In this document: positions 52,186-61,088 of the stretch, piece after piece
How positions within the stretch are numbered: the first letter of the stretch is position 1
How the letters are laid out: every line of letters starts with the position of its first letter
DNA from: JAMQKA01 sp031569985
Lineage (GTDB): Bacteria > Bacteroidota > Rhodothermia > Balneolales > Balneolaceae
Length of the DNA stretch: 64,000 nucleotides
Assembly (NCBI RefSeq): GCF_031569985.1
Contig: NZ_JAMQKA010000020.1
Coordinates: forward strand, 1 to 64,000
Direction of reading: 5' to 3'
The notes under the pieces: model-generated
Databases searched by the model: none
Seen by the model: the letters and a program-made list of their open reading frames with translations, nothing else
Told to the model about the DNA's origin: nothing
Program-made: the position numbers and the translations under genes

Positions 52186-52268
52186 GTTTGGGTGAACCAG
52201 ATTTTCATTCGCCCAAACCGGGGGAGAAATACGATATGGGACCCGATTTTAGGTAACAAACCGGTAAC
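52186..52268. promoter_or_regulatory. int B upstream hairpin and GGTAAC arm pair
   Basis: An 11-bp inverted repeat with one mismatch (52186-52196/52208-52218) is followed by GGTAAC at 52252 and 52263, 11 bp apart. It repeats the layout upstream of int A, so recombinase binding or int autoregulation is likely. Confidence 0.62.
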
Positions 52269-52316
52269 AGAAAAGCGAAAAACGGGCTTCAGGCGTTGCA
52301 GGGGGCGGTTCGGAAA

Positions 52317-52359
52317 GATTTTAAGTCCCTCGCGTCTACCAATTCCGCCACTCGGGCAA
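52317..52359. repeat. island attachment site, right copy (attR)
   Basis: These 43 bp are identical to 3862-3904: the tRNA-Leu 5' half up to the anticodon loop, without the 3' half. It marks the island/chromosome border. Confidence 0.9.
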
Positions 52360-52383
52360 ATGCGTGATAAAATTTAGAGACTG

Positions 52384-52415
52384 CAAATATAAGGTATAAA
52401 GAATTACTTCAACAA
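52384..52415 (-). promoter_or_regulatory. orphaned native tRNA-Leu promoter
   Basis: On the minus strand TTG (52413-52415) and TATATTTG (52384-52391) are 21 bp apart. The box is about 27 bp from the old tRNA 5' end. It now reads only into half a tRNA and then the island end, against int B's upstream region. Confidence 0.7.
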
Positions 52416-52597
52416 CATACTTTTGGATTTTCTTTTGCAAGCAAGGCAGAGGTAAAAACGACCAAGTAAACATGACAACTGCTTAGATATTTTAATAATT
52501 TAGCGTTCCTTTACAGATAAGTTCGTGTCAGGAATCCTTAGTATTGAAACAGAAAAACTTCAATTTTGCTTCAAAATAGTACCTTATACTTCTTGAC

Positions 52598-53278
52598 ATG
52601 AAACTGTTGGTTGTAGAAGATAATGAAGATCTGCTGGACAACATCCTGACCTACCTCGAGAGGGAAGGGTATATCTGTGAGTCAGCAAAAGATTACGAGC
52701 AGGGTTTCGATAAGATAATGTCATACAGTTATGATATCGTGCTTATCGATATAATGCTGCCCGAAGGGAATGGACTGCAGCTATTGCAGGAGTTAAAGTC
52801 CGTCAACAAAGAAACAGGTACCATCATTATTTCTGCCAAAAACTCACTGGACGATAAGGTAAAAGGCCTTGAACTGGGAGCTGACGATTACCTCACAAAG
52901 CCATTTCACCTTTCCGAACTCCATGCACGCATAAAGGCCGTAAACCGGAGGAAAAACTTGGGCGGCGATGAGATTATCCGGGTGAATGAAATTAAAATCA
53001 ATACCGACACAATGGAAGTTACGGTTGATGGAGAACATGTCGATTTGACTCCCAAAGAATATGATCTGCTGGTCTATTTTTCTGCCAACAAAAATCGTGT
53101 ACTCTCCAAGCAGACTATCGCCGAGCACTTGTGGGGCGACTATGTCGACCATCTCGATAACCTCGATTTCGTTTATCAGCACATCAAAAACTTACGCAAA
53201 AAGATGGTCAATGCCGGGGCCGGGGACTACATCGAGTCGATCTACGGGATCGGTTACAAATTTAAGATTTTATCCTGA
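52598..53278 (+). CDS. OmpR-family response regulator
   Basis: This 226-residue protein has a receiver domain with phospho-acceptor Asp51 in VLIDIMLPEGNG, acidic pocket VVEDNED, and Lys in DDYLTKPFH. The C-terminal winged helix (LTPKEYDLLVYF, IYGIGYKF) binds DNA. It is the first gene of a two-component operon; its stop overlaps the kinase ATG (ATGA). It is the first chromosomal gene right of the island. Its target genes are unknown; the outer-membrane genes downstream are candidates only by position. Confidence 0.95.
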   Translation: MKLLVVEDNEDLLDNILTYLEREGYICESAKDYEQGFDKIMSYSYDIVLIDIMLPEGNGLQLLQELKSVNKETGTIIISAKNSLDDKVKGLELGADDYLTKPFHLSELHARIKAVNRRKNLGGDEIIRVNEIKINTDTMEVTVDGEHVDLTPKEYDLLVYFSANKNRVLSKQTIAEHLWGDYVDHLDNLDFVYQHIKNLRKKMVNAGAGDYIESIYGIGYKFKILS

Positions 53279-54576
53279 TGAAGCTTGTCAACAAATTCCT
53301 GTTAATTTATCTGCTGGTGACTATTATTGTCTTGTCGGCTGGGGGGATCATATCCTATTACCTGATTAAGGATGAGATCGACACCGAGCTCCGCTGGCGA
53401 TATATGGATCGCATCGATCGCATAGGCTATCTCATTGAAGAAGGCCGTGATTTCGGGTTCGACAGCACACAGACGATTGAAAAATTCCAAGACCGAAATT
53501 TGATAATTCGAGAGCTTGAAGGGCAGGTCAATGAACGCGTGATTGCTACCGATACAATGGCTTGGCATCCCCACCTTCGGCGAATGGAGCACAATGTGAA
53601 AGTCTCAGCTTATCGACAGATTAACGACCGTTCCTACTACATTTCTACATGGGGTGCTATTGTGGAATCAGACGATATTATTGAAGCTGTGGTAAAAACA
53701 TTGCTATGGATTTTAGGCCTCCAGGTGGTAGGAGCGCTGGGAGTTGGTTTCCTGGTGTCAGGGAGACTCTTTAAGCCATTTCGGGAGACCCTTGAAAAAA
53801 TACGCGATTTCAAACTGAATCAGCGGGAACCCATTAAGGCGGAAAAAACCAGTGTCAAAGAGTTTGACGAACTTAACCGGTTTGTCGATGAGATGACTAC
53901 CAAGGCCGTTAAGGACTATCAGAACCTGAAAGAATTTGCTGAAAATGCTTCCCATGAGCTTCAAACACCTCTTTCAATCGCCCAGGGTAAACTGGAGCTG
54001 CTGACCGAAACCGAGTTGAAACCGGAGCAATTTCAATATGTGGAGTCAGCCCAGGCTGCAATTCGCAAGCTTTCCAAATTGAGTGAATCGCTGGGCTTGC
54101 TTACAAAAATTGAGAACCACGAATTCAGTAACTCTCAACAAGTAAACTTTACCAACCTGATCAAAGACAGTTTGAGTACCTTTGATGAATTAATTACGCT
54201 CAACGGTCTGCGCGTGGAAGCAAATCTCCAGGATGATGTCCAGGTACAGATGCACCCGGTACTGGCCGATATACTGTGGACCAATTTGTTACAGAATGCT
54301 ATTAAACATAATGTTGCCGAAGGTTATATCGATATTAGTTTGGACAGCGAAAAGCTGGTGATAGCTAATAAAGGAAAGGCACTGAAAATCGATCCCAACG
54401 ATCTTTTTAAACGATTCAAAAAGGCTGATCAAAGTACCAGCTCCATCGGGCTTGGTCTCTCAATAGTGAGGCGGATTGTTAACCAGTCGGATCTGGAAAT
54501 TTCGTATTCTTATGAAGAGTCAGATCGACAGCACACTGTGCAAATAGACTTTGCCAACAATGCACACAGCGAGTGA
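53278..54576 (+). CDS. sensor histidine kinase
   Basis: This 432-residue protein has two membrane helices (about 4-27 and 140-163) framing a ~110-residue periplasmic sensor, then a HAMP-like linker. The dimerisation/phospho-acceptor motif is ASHELQTPLS with His226. The ATPase domain shows LLQNAIKHN and GLGLSIVRRI, although the usual DxGxG box is degenerate (IANKGKAL). It is translationally coupled to the response regulator. The signal is unknown. Confidence 0.93.
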   Translation: MKLVNKFLLIYLLVTIIVLSAGGIISYYLIKDEIDTELRWRYMDRIDRIGYLIEEGRDFGFDSTQTIEKFQDRNLIIRELEGQVNERVIATDTMAWHPHLRRMEHNVKVSAYRQINDRSYYISTWGAIVESDDIIEAVVKTLLWILGLQVVGALGVGFLVSGRLFKPFRETLEKIRDFKLNQREPIKAEKTSVKEFDELNRFVDEMTTKAVKDYQNLKEFAENASHELQTPLSIAQGKLELLTETELKPEQFQYVESAQAAIRKLSKLSESLGLLTKIENHEFSNSQQVNFTNLIKDSLSTFDELITLNGLRVEANLQDDVQVQMHPVLADILWTNLLQNAIKHNVAEGYIDISLDSEKLVIANKGKALKIDPNDLFKRFKKADQSTSSIGLGLSIVRRIVNQSDLEISYSYEESDRQHTVQIDFANNAHSE

Positions 54577-54765
54577 GCGGGATTGCCCTCATGGTACATG
54601 ACCTTTTTCTTTGAGATTTTTTTCAAAGACACACCTTGCCCGTTAAATCATTATTTTATTTTTTGCTCTCACATTTGGTGCTACCCACCAGGGATTGCGT
54701 TTTAGACACAAATATTAATTGTCGGGTTAAAATGGCTCTCTCCCGTCTGCAGATACTTGTTTTAT

Positions 54766-57015
54766 ATGGAAATAAAACGATACAAAAAGGTTCTGTTGCA
54801 AACCGATCACTTTTTCGGATTACTACTTTTAATATATCTTTTGGTTCCTTCTCTACTATTTGCCCAAGGGGAAAAGCAACGAAAACAAATTGAGGCCTAT
54901 CAACTTAGTTCCGATGAAAATGTTGTTTTTGACGGTCGTGTGGACGAACCATTTTGGCGCAAGATAGAGCCGGCCACCAATTTTCGCCAACAGGAACCGA
55001 GGGAGGGCGCCATGGCAACGGAGCGGACAGAAGTACATATCGCTTTTGATGAGGAATATATGTATTTGGGAGTAACGCTGTATGACAGCAATCCCTCAGG
55101 GATCAAGGCATATCAAAAAAGGCGCGATGTGCGTATCGTTTCTGATGAACGCTTTACCTGGATCTTCGATACGTTTAATGACCAGCGGAGCGCCTATTTC
55201 CTGGAAATCAATCCCAATGGACTCCGAACCGACGGGTTAATAAGTACGGGGCAGGGGAATGCAATTAATTTCAACTGGGACGGTATCTGGGATGCACGAA
55301 CAGTGATCGGTGATTTTGGATGGTCCGCCGAGATAAAGATTCCGTTCAGAACTTTTAATTTTGATGCGGAAAGTGACCGTTGGGGTGCCAACTTTATGCG
55401 GGTGATACGTCGTAAAAACGAAACTGCTCTTTGGACCGGCTATCACCGTAACCAAGGCATCTCTCGACCGCAGGATGCCGGTGTCCTGACGGGATTAAAA
55501 GGGGCTTCCCAGGGGTTAGGCCTGGAAGTTGTGCCGTTTGGGATTGTAAACGCAAGTGAAGATCAGGCTGCCTCTCCAACAACTACAGACACCAACGTTG
55601 ATGGTGGTTTTGATGTGAACTACAGCATAACGCCCAGCCTGAAGGCTTCAGTAACCTTTAATACCGATTTTGCCGAGGCGGAGGTGGACCAGCGGCAAGT
55701 AAATCTCACCCGCTTTCCACTACAATTTCCCGAGCAGAGAGATTTCTTCCTTGAGGGTGCCAATATTTATGAGTTTGCACCGACTAGTAGAATAAATCCC
55801 TTTTTTAGTCGCCGTATTGGCTTGCAGGGTGGGGAACCGATCCCGATTACCTACGGTGCGCGTATCCTGGGCAATGCCGGCAAGTACAACATGGCACTTC
55901 TGCATGTTCGCACAGGGGAGAAAGGGGCCGTGCAGCCAGAAAATTTTTCCGTGGCCAGGGTCAAACGTAATATTGGCTCAGAAAGTACCATTGGTATGAT
56001 CTATACCCGTCGTTCCACACAGGATAGTGAAGAGCTGACACCAGCACTGCAAGACCGACACACCTTTGGAGCCGATCTTGAGCTTGGGACCTCCAACTTT
56101 ATGGGGTCCAATAATCTGCAGTTCCAGGCCTTTTTTGTATTCCACAACTCCCCCTTTCTTTTGGATGACGGGACGAACCTGTGGGACCGCTCCTCCCGCG
56201 GAATCCGTATCAATTATCCCAACCAGCCGTGGGCCGGGCACGTATCGTATCGTGAATTCGGTCGCGCTTTCGATCCAGCCGTTGGTTTCACGCCACGTAA
56301 TGCTTTTCGCCGCCTGCAGCCTTCCGTCGAATATTCCCCCCAGTTCCCCGAGAGTAATATCGTTCAGCAAATTGACTGGGAATTTCGGTTCGAGCATCTT
56401 ATGGACCTCGATTTTAAACTGTTAACGCAGGAGGAGCGGCTTACACTGTTTGATGTTACATTCATGACCGGGGACGTTCTGCAAGTGGATGTGTTCCGAA
56501 ATTACGAACGCCTACAGGAACCGTTTGACATCAGAAGAGATGGGTCGATCATCATTCCGGTTGACGAGTATGTGACATGGGGTATGGAATCTGCTGTTGA
56601 AACCGCTCCCTATCGCCGGATTTCGGCCGAACTGAATGTTAGGACCGGTGGGTTCTGGTCAGGAACAAGTACAGAGTTTGGCGGTGAAGTGACGGTCAGG
56701 CCGTATCCCGGCATTGAACTGGCCCCTGAATATATTCATACCAAAGTAGATCTCGCAGAGGGAGACTTTTCTACCGATCTGTTTCGTTTTGAGGCGAATA
56801 TAGACCTGACAACTTCACTTTTCATCACTACAAATGTCCAATACGATAACTTGAGTAAGCTGTTGGCCATGAATAACCGCTTGCGATGGATTATCACGCC
56901 CGGCTCAGATGTGTACCTGGTGTACAATCACAACTGGATCGAAAACCCCATGCAGCGGTTCCGCACCACCCAGCGGGCCGGTGCAATCAAGGTAAGCTAT
57001 ACCCACCGTTTTTAA
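54766..57015 (+). CDS. DUF5916-type outer-membrane protein with CBM9-like domain
   Basis: 749 residues from the ATG at 54766 (three codons after the open TTG). There is a signal peptide (LLLLIYLLVPSLLFAQG). The N-terminal domain VDEPFWRKIEPATNFRQQEP and DEEYMYLGVTLYD is the CBM9-like fold. The remainder, with FPLQFPEQRDFFLEGANIYEF and many aromatic-ended strands finishing in VSYTHRF, is the DUF5916 beta-barrel. The family is common in Bacteroidota-like genomes; the substrate is unknown. Confidence 0.85.
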   Translation: MEIKRYKKVLLQTDHFFGLLLLIYLLVPSLLFAQGEKQRKQIEAYQLSSDENVVFDGRVDEPFWRKIEPATNFRQQEPREGAMATERTEVHIAFDEEYMYLGVTLYDSNPSGIKAYQKRRDVRIVSDERFTWIFDTFNDQRSAYFLEINPNGLRTDGLISTGQGNAINFNWDGIWDARTVIGDFGWSAEIKIPFRTFNFDAESDRWGANFMRVIRRKNETALWTGYHRNQGISRPQDAGVLTGLKGASQGLGLEVVPFGIVNASEDQAASPTTTDTNVDGGFDVNYSITPSLKASVTFNTDFAEAEVDQRQVNLTRFPLQFPEQRDFFLEGANIYEFAPTSRINPFFSRRIGLQGGEPIPITYGARILGNAGKYNMALLHVRTGEKGAVQPENFSVARVKRNIGSESTIGMIYTRRSTQDSEELTPALQDRHTFGADLELGTSNFMGSNNLQFQAFFVFHNSPFLLDDGTNLWDRSSRGIRINYPNQPWAGHVSYREFGRAFDPAVGFTPRNAFRRLQPSVEYSPQFPESNIVQQIDWEFRFEHLMDLDFKLLTQEERLTLFDVTFMTGDVLQVDVFRNYERLQEPFDIRRDGSIIIPVDEYVTWGMESAVETAPYRRISAELNVRTGGFWSGTSTEFGGEVTVRPYPGIELAPEYIHTKVDLAEGDFSTDLFRFEANIDLTTSLFITTNVQYDNLSKLLAMNNRLRWIITPGSDVYLVYNHNWIENPMQRFRTTQRAGAIKVSYTHRF

Positions 57016-57178
57016 CAGGTGTGATCAGATACAAAAAAGCATTATCCAGTAGTAGTGGAATTACTGTGGAACGTAATCGTTTTGTCCTTGTTTAATTATT
57101 TGGAAATCTAGCGTAGTGAACTTAAACTAACGCCAAATCAACAACTTTGTGCACTAATTTAAATAAGGAAATTATTCT

Positions 57179-57766
57179 ATGGACAATTTTAAGAGAGTAT
57201 TAATGGTATTAGCAGGTGTAATCCTCATAGGCTCCGTTACCCCAAATCAAGCCGCCGCACAGTGGGGCGTGGGAGCATCGTACGAGATCCGGGATGAAGA
57301 ACCTAAAAATGGGTTTGGAGTACGCATTGAAAGAGGAATTCTAAACAAATTACCAATTGTGCAGCTGGGCCTGCGCGCTCACTTTAGCAACTTTAGTGAA
57401 GAGAATGATGTGAGATCCAATGGTAATTTATACGCAGATACAGAGGTGAAAGATTATGATTTCGGAGTAACTGCCCTTGGAGGAGTTTCCATAGGTTTAT
57501 TGAAGCCGTATGTTGGTTTAGGTCTCGGTTCGAATACCGTTGATCTGGAAGGTAGTGACCTGCCCGATAATTTAGACGACAGTGAAAGTAAAATATACTG
57601 GAATGCCCTTGTCGGTGCTGAAATAAGTGCAATACCAGTACTAAAACCTTTTGTCGAATACCGTTATTCTGATGTTGGTGAAAGTTTTTATGATGATGTA
57701 CAACAACAAAATGTACCTTCATCTTCTAATGGAAGGGTCGTTTTCGGTGTGTTATTGAAGTTTTAA
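57179..57766 (+). CDS. small outer-membrane beta-barrel protein
   Basis: This 195-residue protein has a signal peptide (LMVLAGVILIGSVTPNQAAA) and about eight amphipathic strands (VGASYEIR, FGVRIERG, VQLGLRAHFS, GVTALGGVSIGL, PYVGLGLGSN, YWNALVGAE, PFVEYRYSD), ending in a C-terminal GVLLKF, as outer-membrane barrels do. It is OmpW/OmpA-barrel-like in size. A strong terminator follows. Confidence 0.82.
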   Translation: MDNFKRVLMVLAGVILIGSVTPNQAAAQWGVGASYEIRDEEPKNGFGVRIERGILNKLPIVQLGLRAHFSNFSEENDVRSNGNLYADTEVKDYDFGVTALGGVSIGLLKPYVGLGLGSNTVDLEGSDLPDNLDDSESKIYWNALVGAEISAIPVLKPFVEYRYSDVGESFYDDVQQQNVPSSSNGRVVFGVLLKF

Positions 57767-57790
57767 AAGTATTTCCAACATTTTACCATT

Positions 57791-57822
57791 GGCGGACGTT
57801 ATGAAATGCGTCCGCCTTTTTT
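57791..57822 (+). terminator. rho-independent terminator
   Basis: GGCGGACG (57791-57798) pairs with CGTCCGCC (57809-57816), followed directly by six T. It ends the outer-membrane protein gene. Confidence 0.92.
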
Positions 57823-57932
57823 ATTATCTCTTGGCAGAATAATGGGGTAAATTGGTATTTAAGTGGACATATCCTTTAATTAAATTGTTTAAGTGTTACC
57901 AGAACTGTAGAGTTGAGAAAGGCAGTTAATAG

Positions 57933-60179
57933 ATGTCTGAGGTCAAAACAACATATAAGCAGGATTTAGACGCCTATGAGTTAGATCCGGCACAGCAGGA
58001 TGATTTAAATCAACTGTTGGATATGTGCCATCAGTACACCGATTCTACCGACGATGAGATGGTAACCAAGGCCTTTAAACTCTGTTACCTTTCGCACAAG
58101 GGAGTTCGTCGGGCTTCGGGAGAACCATTTTATTATCATCCCGTTTCTGTTGCCAAAATTGTGGCGTCAGAAATTAATATTGATGACGTGTCGGTTGCGG
58201 CTGCATTGCTGCATGACACCGTTGAGGATACCGAAGTCACGCTAGAGGATATTGAAAGAGAATTTGGTGAAGTGGTAGCACATCTTATTGATGGGGTCAC
58301 CAAGATTTCCGGCGTGTTCAAAAGCCGCGATACCAAGCAGGCCGAGACGTTTATGAAGTTACTGTTGTCAATGGCAGAAGACCTGCGTGTGGTGCTTATC
58401 AAGTTTGCCGACCGGCTGCACAACATGCGGACAATCCAGCACCTGCCGCGCGATAAACAGCTAAAGATAGCCACCGAAACGCGCGAACTATACGCTCCGC
58501 TGGCCCATCGTTTTGGGCTTTTCAATATCAAGAGCGAACTGGAAGACCTCTGTTTTAAGGTTATTGATCCCAATTCCTATAAATTTATTGCCCGCAAGCT
58601 TCGGGAAAAAAAAGAATCTCGGGAAGCTTTTATCAAAGAATTTATGCAGCCTATTGAGGACGAACTCTCCAAACAGGGCTTCGCATTTGAGATTAAGGGT
58701 CGGCCGAAGCATATCTACTCTATCTTCAGGAAAATGCAGCGGCAACAAAAACCGTTTGAAGAGATTTATGACCTTTTTGCTATTCGCGTTATCCTGGAAG
58801 ATCCCCACAAAAAAGAGGATTGCTGGAGAGTGTATTCCATCATCACCGATTGGTATACGCCCATTCCGAAGCGATTCCGTGACTTTATCTCGGTTCCCAA
58901 AGCGAACGGGTACCAGTCGCTGCACACAACGGTAATTACAAAGAAGGGACGGAAGGTAGAGGTACAGATCCGAACCCGGAAGATGGATGACATTGCTGAG
59001 CGGGGTCTTGCCGCCCACTGGAAGTATAAAGAGGGCAAAGAAGGTTCCGAAACACTGGATAAATTTGTACACTGGGTGCGCGATGTACTGGAAAATCCAC
59101 GGCCTGATGAGGCAAAAGAGTTTGTGAAGGATTTTCAGCTCAATCTCTATCAAGATGAAATTTATGCGTTTACCCCGGACGGCGAACTGCGAACGCTTCC
59201 ACAAGGGGCTACCCCGATCGATTTTGCCTTCGATATTCACAGTGAGGTGGGAGAACGTGCGATGGCTGCGAAAATTAACGGGAAAATGGCACCGTTGCGT
59301 CAAAAGCTGGAGATTGGCGACCAGGTGGAGATCATCACGGGTAACAAAATCAACCTGAATCCCGATTGGATTAACGATGTGGTTACCCACAAAGCCAAAT
59401 CGCGCATTCGCCAGTATATTAAGCAGAAAGAGCGTAGGGTGGCCGAAGAAGGGCGCGAACTCTGGCAAAAACGTGCCGAGCGGGGTAATATTGAAATTAA
59501 TGAGCAAGAGCTCATGCGTGTAGCCCATAAGCACAAGTTCGATACGACCCAAAACATGTTTTATGAAATTGGTCGGGGCACGTTTGATGTAAATGAACTC
59601 TATAAAACGGCCAAGCAGCTAACCAGCAAGGGGCGCATAGAAGACGATGATGATACGCCAGAGCAACGACCGCTGACGGAAGAAGAAATCCAGGAAACAT
59701 ATATCAGTGCTGCGCGTTCAGTTAGTGACAGGAAGTCGCTTCTCATTAATGGAGAATTAACCGATGTAAAATATGCATATGCCAATTGTTGTAACCCCAT
59801 CCCCGGAGATGATGTTATCGGGTTTATAAGTCGCGATGGAGATGTGAAAATTCATCGTTCGAATTGTAAAAATGTGCATCACCTGATACAAACGGACGGG
59901 GAACGGGTGGTCGACGTATCATGGGCCAAGCACATAGATTCAAAATTCCTCGGGGCTGTTAAGATAATTGGTGAAGATCGTGTTGGTCTTGTTAATGATC
60001 TGACCGATATCGTTTCGAAGTCACTTAAAACAAATATGAAAAGCATCAACGTCAACAGTGACAGTGGAATGTTTGAGGGCTTGCTGACCGTTTATGTTGA
60101 TGATATCGATCATTTGGATAAAATTATTACGAAATTACTAAAAGTTAGTGGCGTTAAGAGTGCATTTAGATACGAATAA
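57933..60179 (+). CDS. RelA/SpoT-family bifunctional (p)ppGpp synthetase/hydrolase
   Basis: This 748-residue protein has the hydrolase HD domain with LLHDTVEDTE (His94, Asp95), and the synthetase region with FAIRVIL and VPKANGYQSLHTT (about 240-350). A TGS domain starts near YAFTPDGELRTL (about 410-470) and an ACT domain lies at the C-terminus (VGLVNDLTDI, about 670-748). The intact HD motif indicates that it can hydrolyse as well as make (p)ppGpp, as in the single Rel of many Bacteroidota. It is a core stress-response gene, not island DNA. Confidence 0.96.
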   Translation: MSEVKTTYKQDLDAYELDPAQQDDLNQLLDMCHQYTDSTDDEMVTKAFKLCYLSHKGVRRASGEPFYYHPVSVAKIVASEINIDDVSVAAALLHDTVEDTEVTLEDIEREFGEVVAHLIDGVTKISGVFKSRDTKQAETFMKLLLSMAEDLRVVLIKFADRLHNMRTIQHLPRDKQLKIATETRELYAPLAHRFGLFNIKSELEDLCFKVIDPNSYKFIARKLREKKESREAFIKEFMQPIEDELSKQGFAFEIKGRPKHIYSIFRKMQRQQKPFEEIYDLFAIRVILEDPHKKEDCWRVYSIITDWYTPIPKRFRDFISVPKANGYQSLHTTVITKKGRKVEVQIRTRKMDDIAERGLAAHWKYKEGKEGSETLDKFVHWVRDVLENPRPDEAKEFVKDFQLNLYQDEIYAFTPDGELRTLPQGATPIDFAFDIHSEVGERAMAAKINGKMAPLRQKLEIGDQVEIITGNKINLNPDWINDVVTHKAKSRIRQYIKQKERRVAEEGRELWQKRAERGNIEINEQELMRVAHKHKFDTTQNMFYEIGRGTFDVNELYKTAKQLTSKGRIEDDDDTPEQRPLTEEEIQETYISAARSVSDRKSLLINGELTDVKYAYANCCNPIPGDDVIGFISRDGDVKIHRSNCKNVHHLIQTDGERVVDVSWAKHIDSKFLGAVKIIGEDRVGLVNDLTDIVSKSLKTNMKSINVNSDSGMFEGLLTVYVDDIDHLDKIITKLLKVSGVKSAFRYE

Positions 60180-60317
60180 GTACGATGTTTTTTAGGCTTT
60201 TTTAATCGTTTTAAATTTTTATATCTGCAATAAAAACAATATCATCTCTCCTTTTATAACTCAAAGAGTTTACAAAGGTTAGAGCTGAATAATAATACAT
60301 AAAGCACACTTTATTCT

Positions 60318-60650
60318 ATGATTACCTATACTAAAAGAGACTTGGTGCGTCGGGTTGCCGAAGAGATGGATGAACCTATGGTTCAGTCAGAACCGTGGGT
60401 GGAAGCTGTGTTGGTGGCAATTCGTGAAACAATGATGAAAGCCGATCCTGAGTGCAGGATTGAGTTGCGAGATTTTGGTGTTTTCGAAGTGAAAACAACG
60501 AAAGCAAAACCCAAAGCACGTAATCCAAAGACAAATGAGGTCATTTACGTACCACCACATCGTAAGACCCATTTTAAACCGAGCAAATTAATGAAAGAAT
60601 TCCTCAAAGAACCTTTAGACGAAGAGGAATTGGAAGAAGCAGAAGGCTAA
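60318..60650 (+). CDS. HU/IHF-family DNA-binding protein
   Basis: This 110-residue protein opens with YTKRDLVRRVAEEM, then IELRDFGVFEVKTTKAKPKA and RNPKTNE (the DNA-intercalating arm), then FKPSKLMKEFL. It is about 10-15 residues longer than typical HU because of an acidic tail (DEEELEEAEG). It bends DNA in the nucleoid. It heads a compact core operon: ruvX follows after 3 bases. Confidence 0.93.
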   Translation: MITYTKRDLVRRVAEEMDEPMVQSEPWVEAVLVAIRETMMKADPECRIELRDFGVFEVKTTKAKPKARNPKTNEVIYVPPHRKTHFKPSKLMKEFLKEPLDEEELEEAEG

Positions 60651-60653
60651 TCA

Positions 60654-61085
60654 TTGACAGAATACGGTCGAATAATTGGAATTGATGTAGGAACAAAGCT
60701 GACGGGCCTTGCTCGTACAGATTTGTTGCGTACCAGTGCTAACCCTATCGGCACCTACGGCAGCCGCCAGGTTTTTGATGAACTGGAACGACTTATAGAA
60801 AATGAAAATGAACGGGTCATCAAAATTGTAGTAGGCTGGCCGCTGACGCCCGACGGAAATGAGGGCGATGCCACCGAACGTGTCGAGAAATTTATTACGA
60901 AGTTGCGCCACCGTTTTCCCAACATTGAAATAGAAAAGATGGATGAGCGGTACACCTCGAAAGAAGCTGTTCAAGCGATGATTGAGGCTGGTGTTCCCAA
61001 AATGAAACGGCGCGAGAAGGAACGAATTGATCAGGCGGCTGCTGCCATTATTTTGCAAAAATACTTACAAATATCTGAACACTGA
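60654..61085 (+). CDS. ruvX: RuvX/YqgF-type Holliday junction resolvase-like protein
   Basis: 143 residues with the RNase-H-like motif IIGIDVGTKLTGLA, VVGWPLTPDG, MDERYTS and the late acidic RIDQAAAAIILQ. The start is TTG at 60654, 3 bases after the HU stop; no ATG fits before the catalytic Asp. The family acts on Holliday junctions or in 16S rRNA processing. It is in a close operon with HU and def (3 bases to the next ATG). Confidence 0.92.
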   Translation: MTEYGRIIGIDVGTKLTGLARTDLLRTSANPIGTYGSRQVFDELERLIENENERVIKIVVGWPLTPDGNEGDATERVEKFITKLRHRFPNIEIEKMDERYTSKEAVQAMIEAGVPKMKRREKERIDQAAAAIILQKYLQISEH

Positions 61086-61088
61086 TAT

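Larger units (their letters stand above)
3862..52359. mobile_element. 48.5-kb genomic island in tRNA-Leu(TAA)
   Basis: The island is bounded by a 43-bp perfect direct repeat of the tRNA-Leu 5' half, with GGTAAC arm repeats at 11-bp period inside both ends (4005-4032 and 52252-52268) and a tyrosine integrase next to the right end. Contents are accessory: protease, decayed Tc-toxin-like genes, toxin-antitoxin pairs and a long defence operon. No relaxase, coupling protein or type IV secretion gene was seen, so it looks integrative but not self-transmissible. Confidence 0.88.

Noticed and set aside
3862..52359. integrative conjugative element
   Set aside because: No relaxase, coupling protein or type IV secretion genes were found.
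58488..59552. 354-residue minus-strand frame
   Set aside because: It is entirely antisense to the clear Rel/Spo gene.
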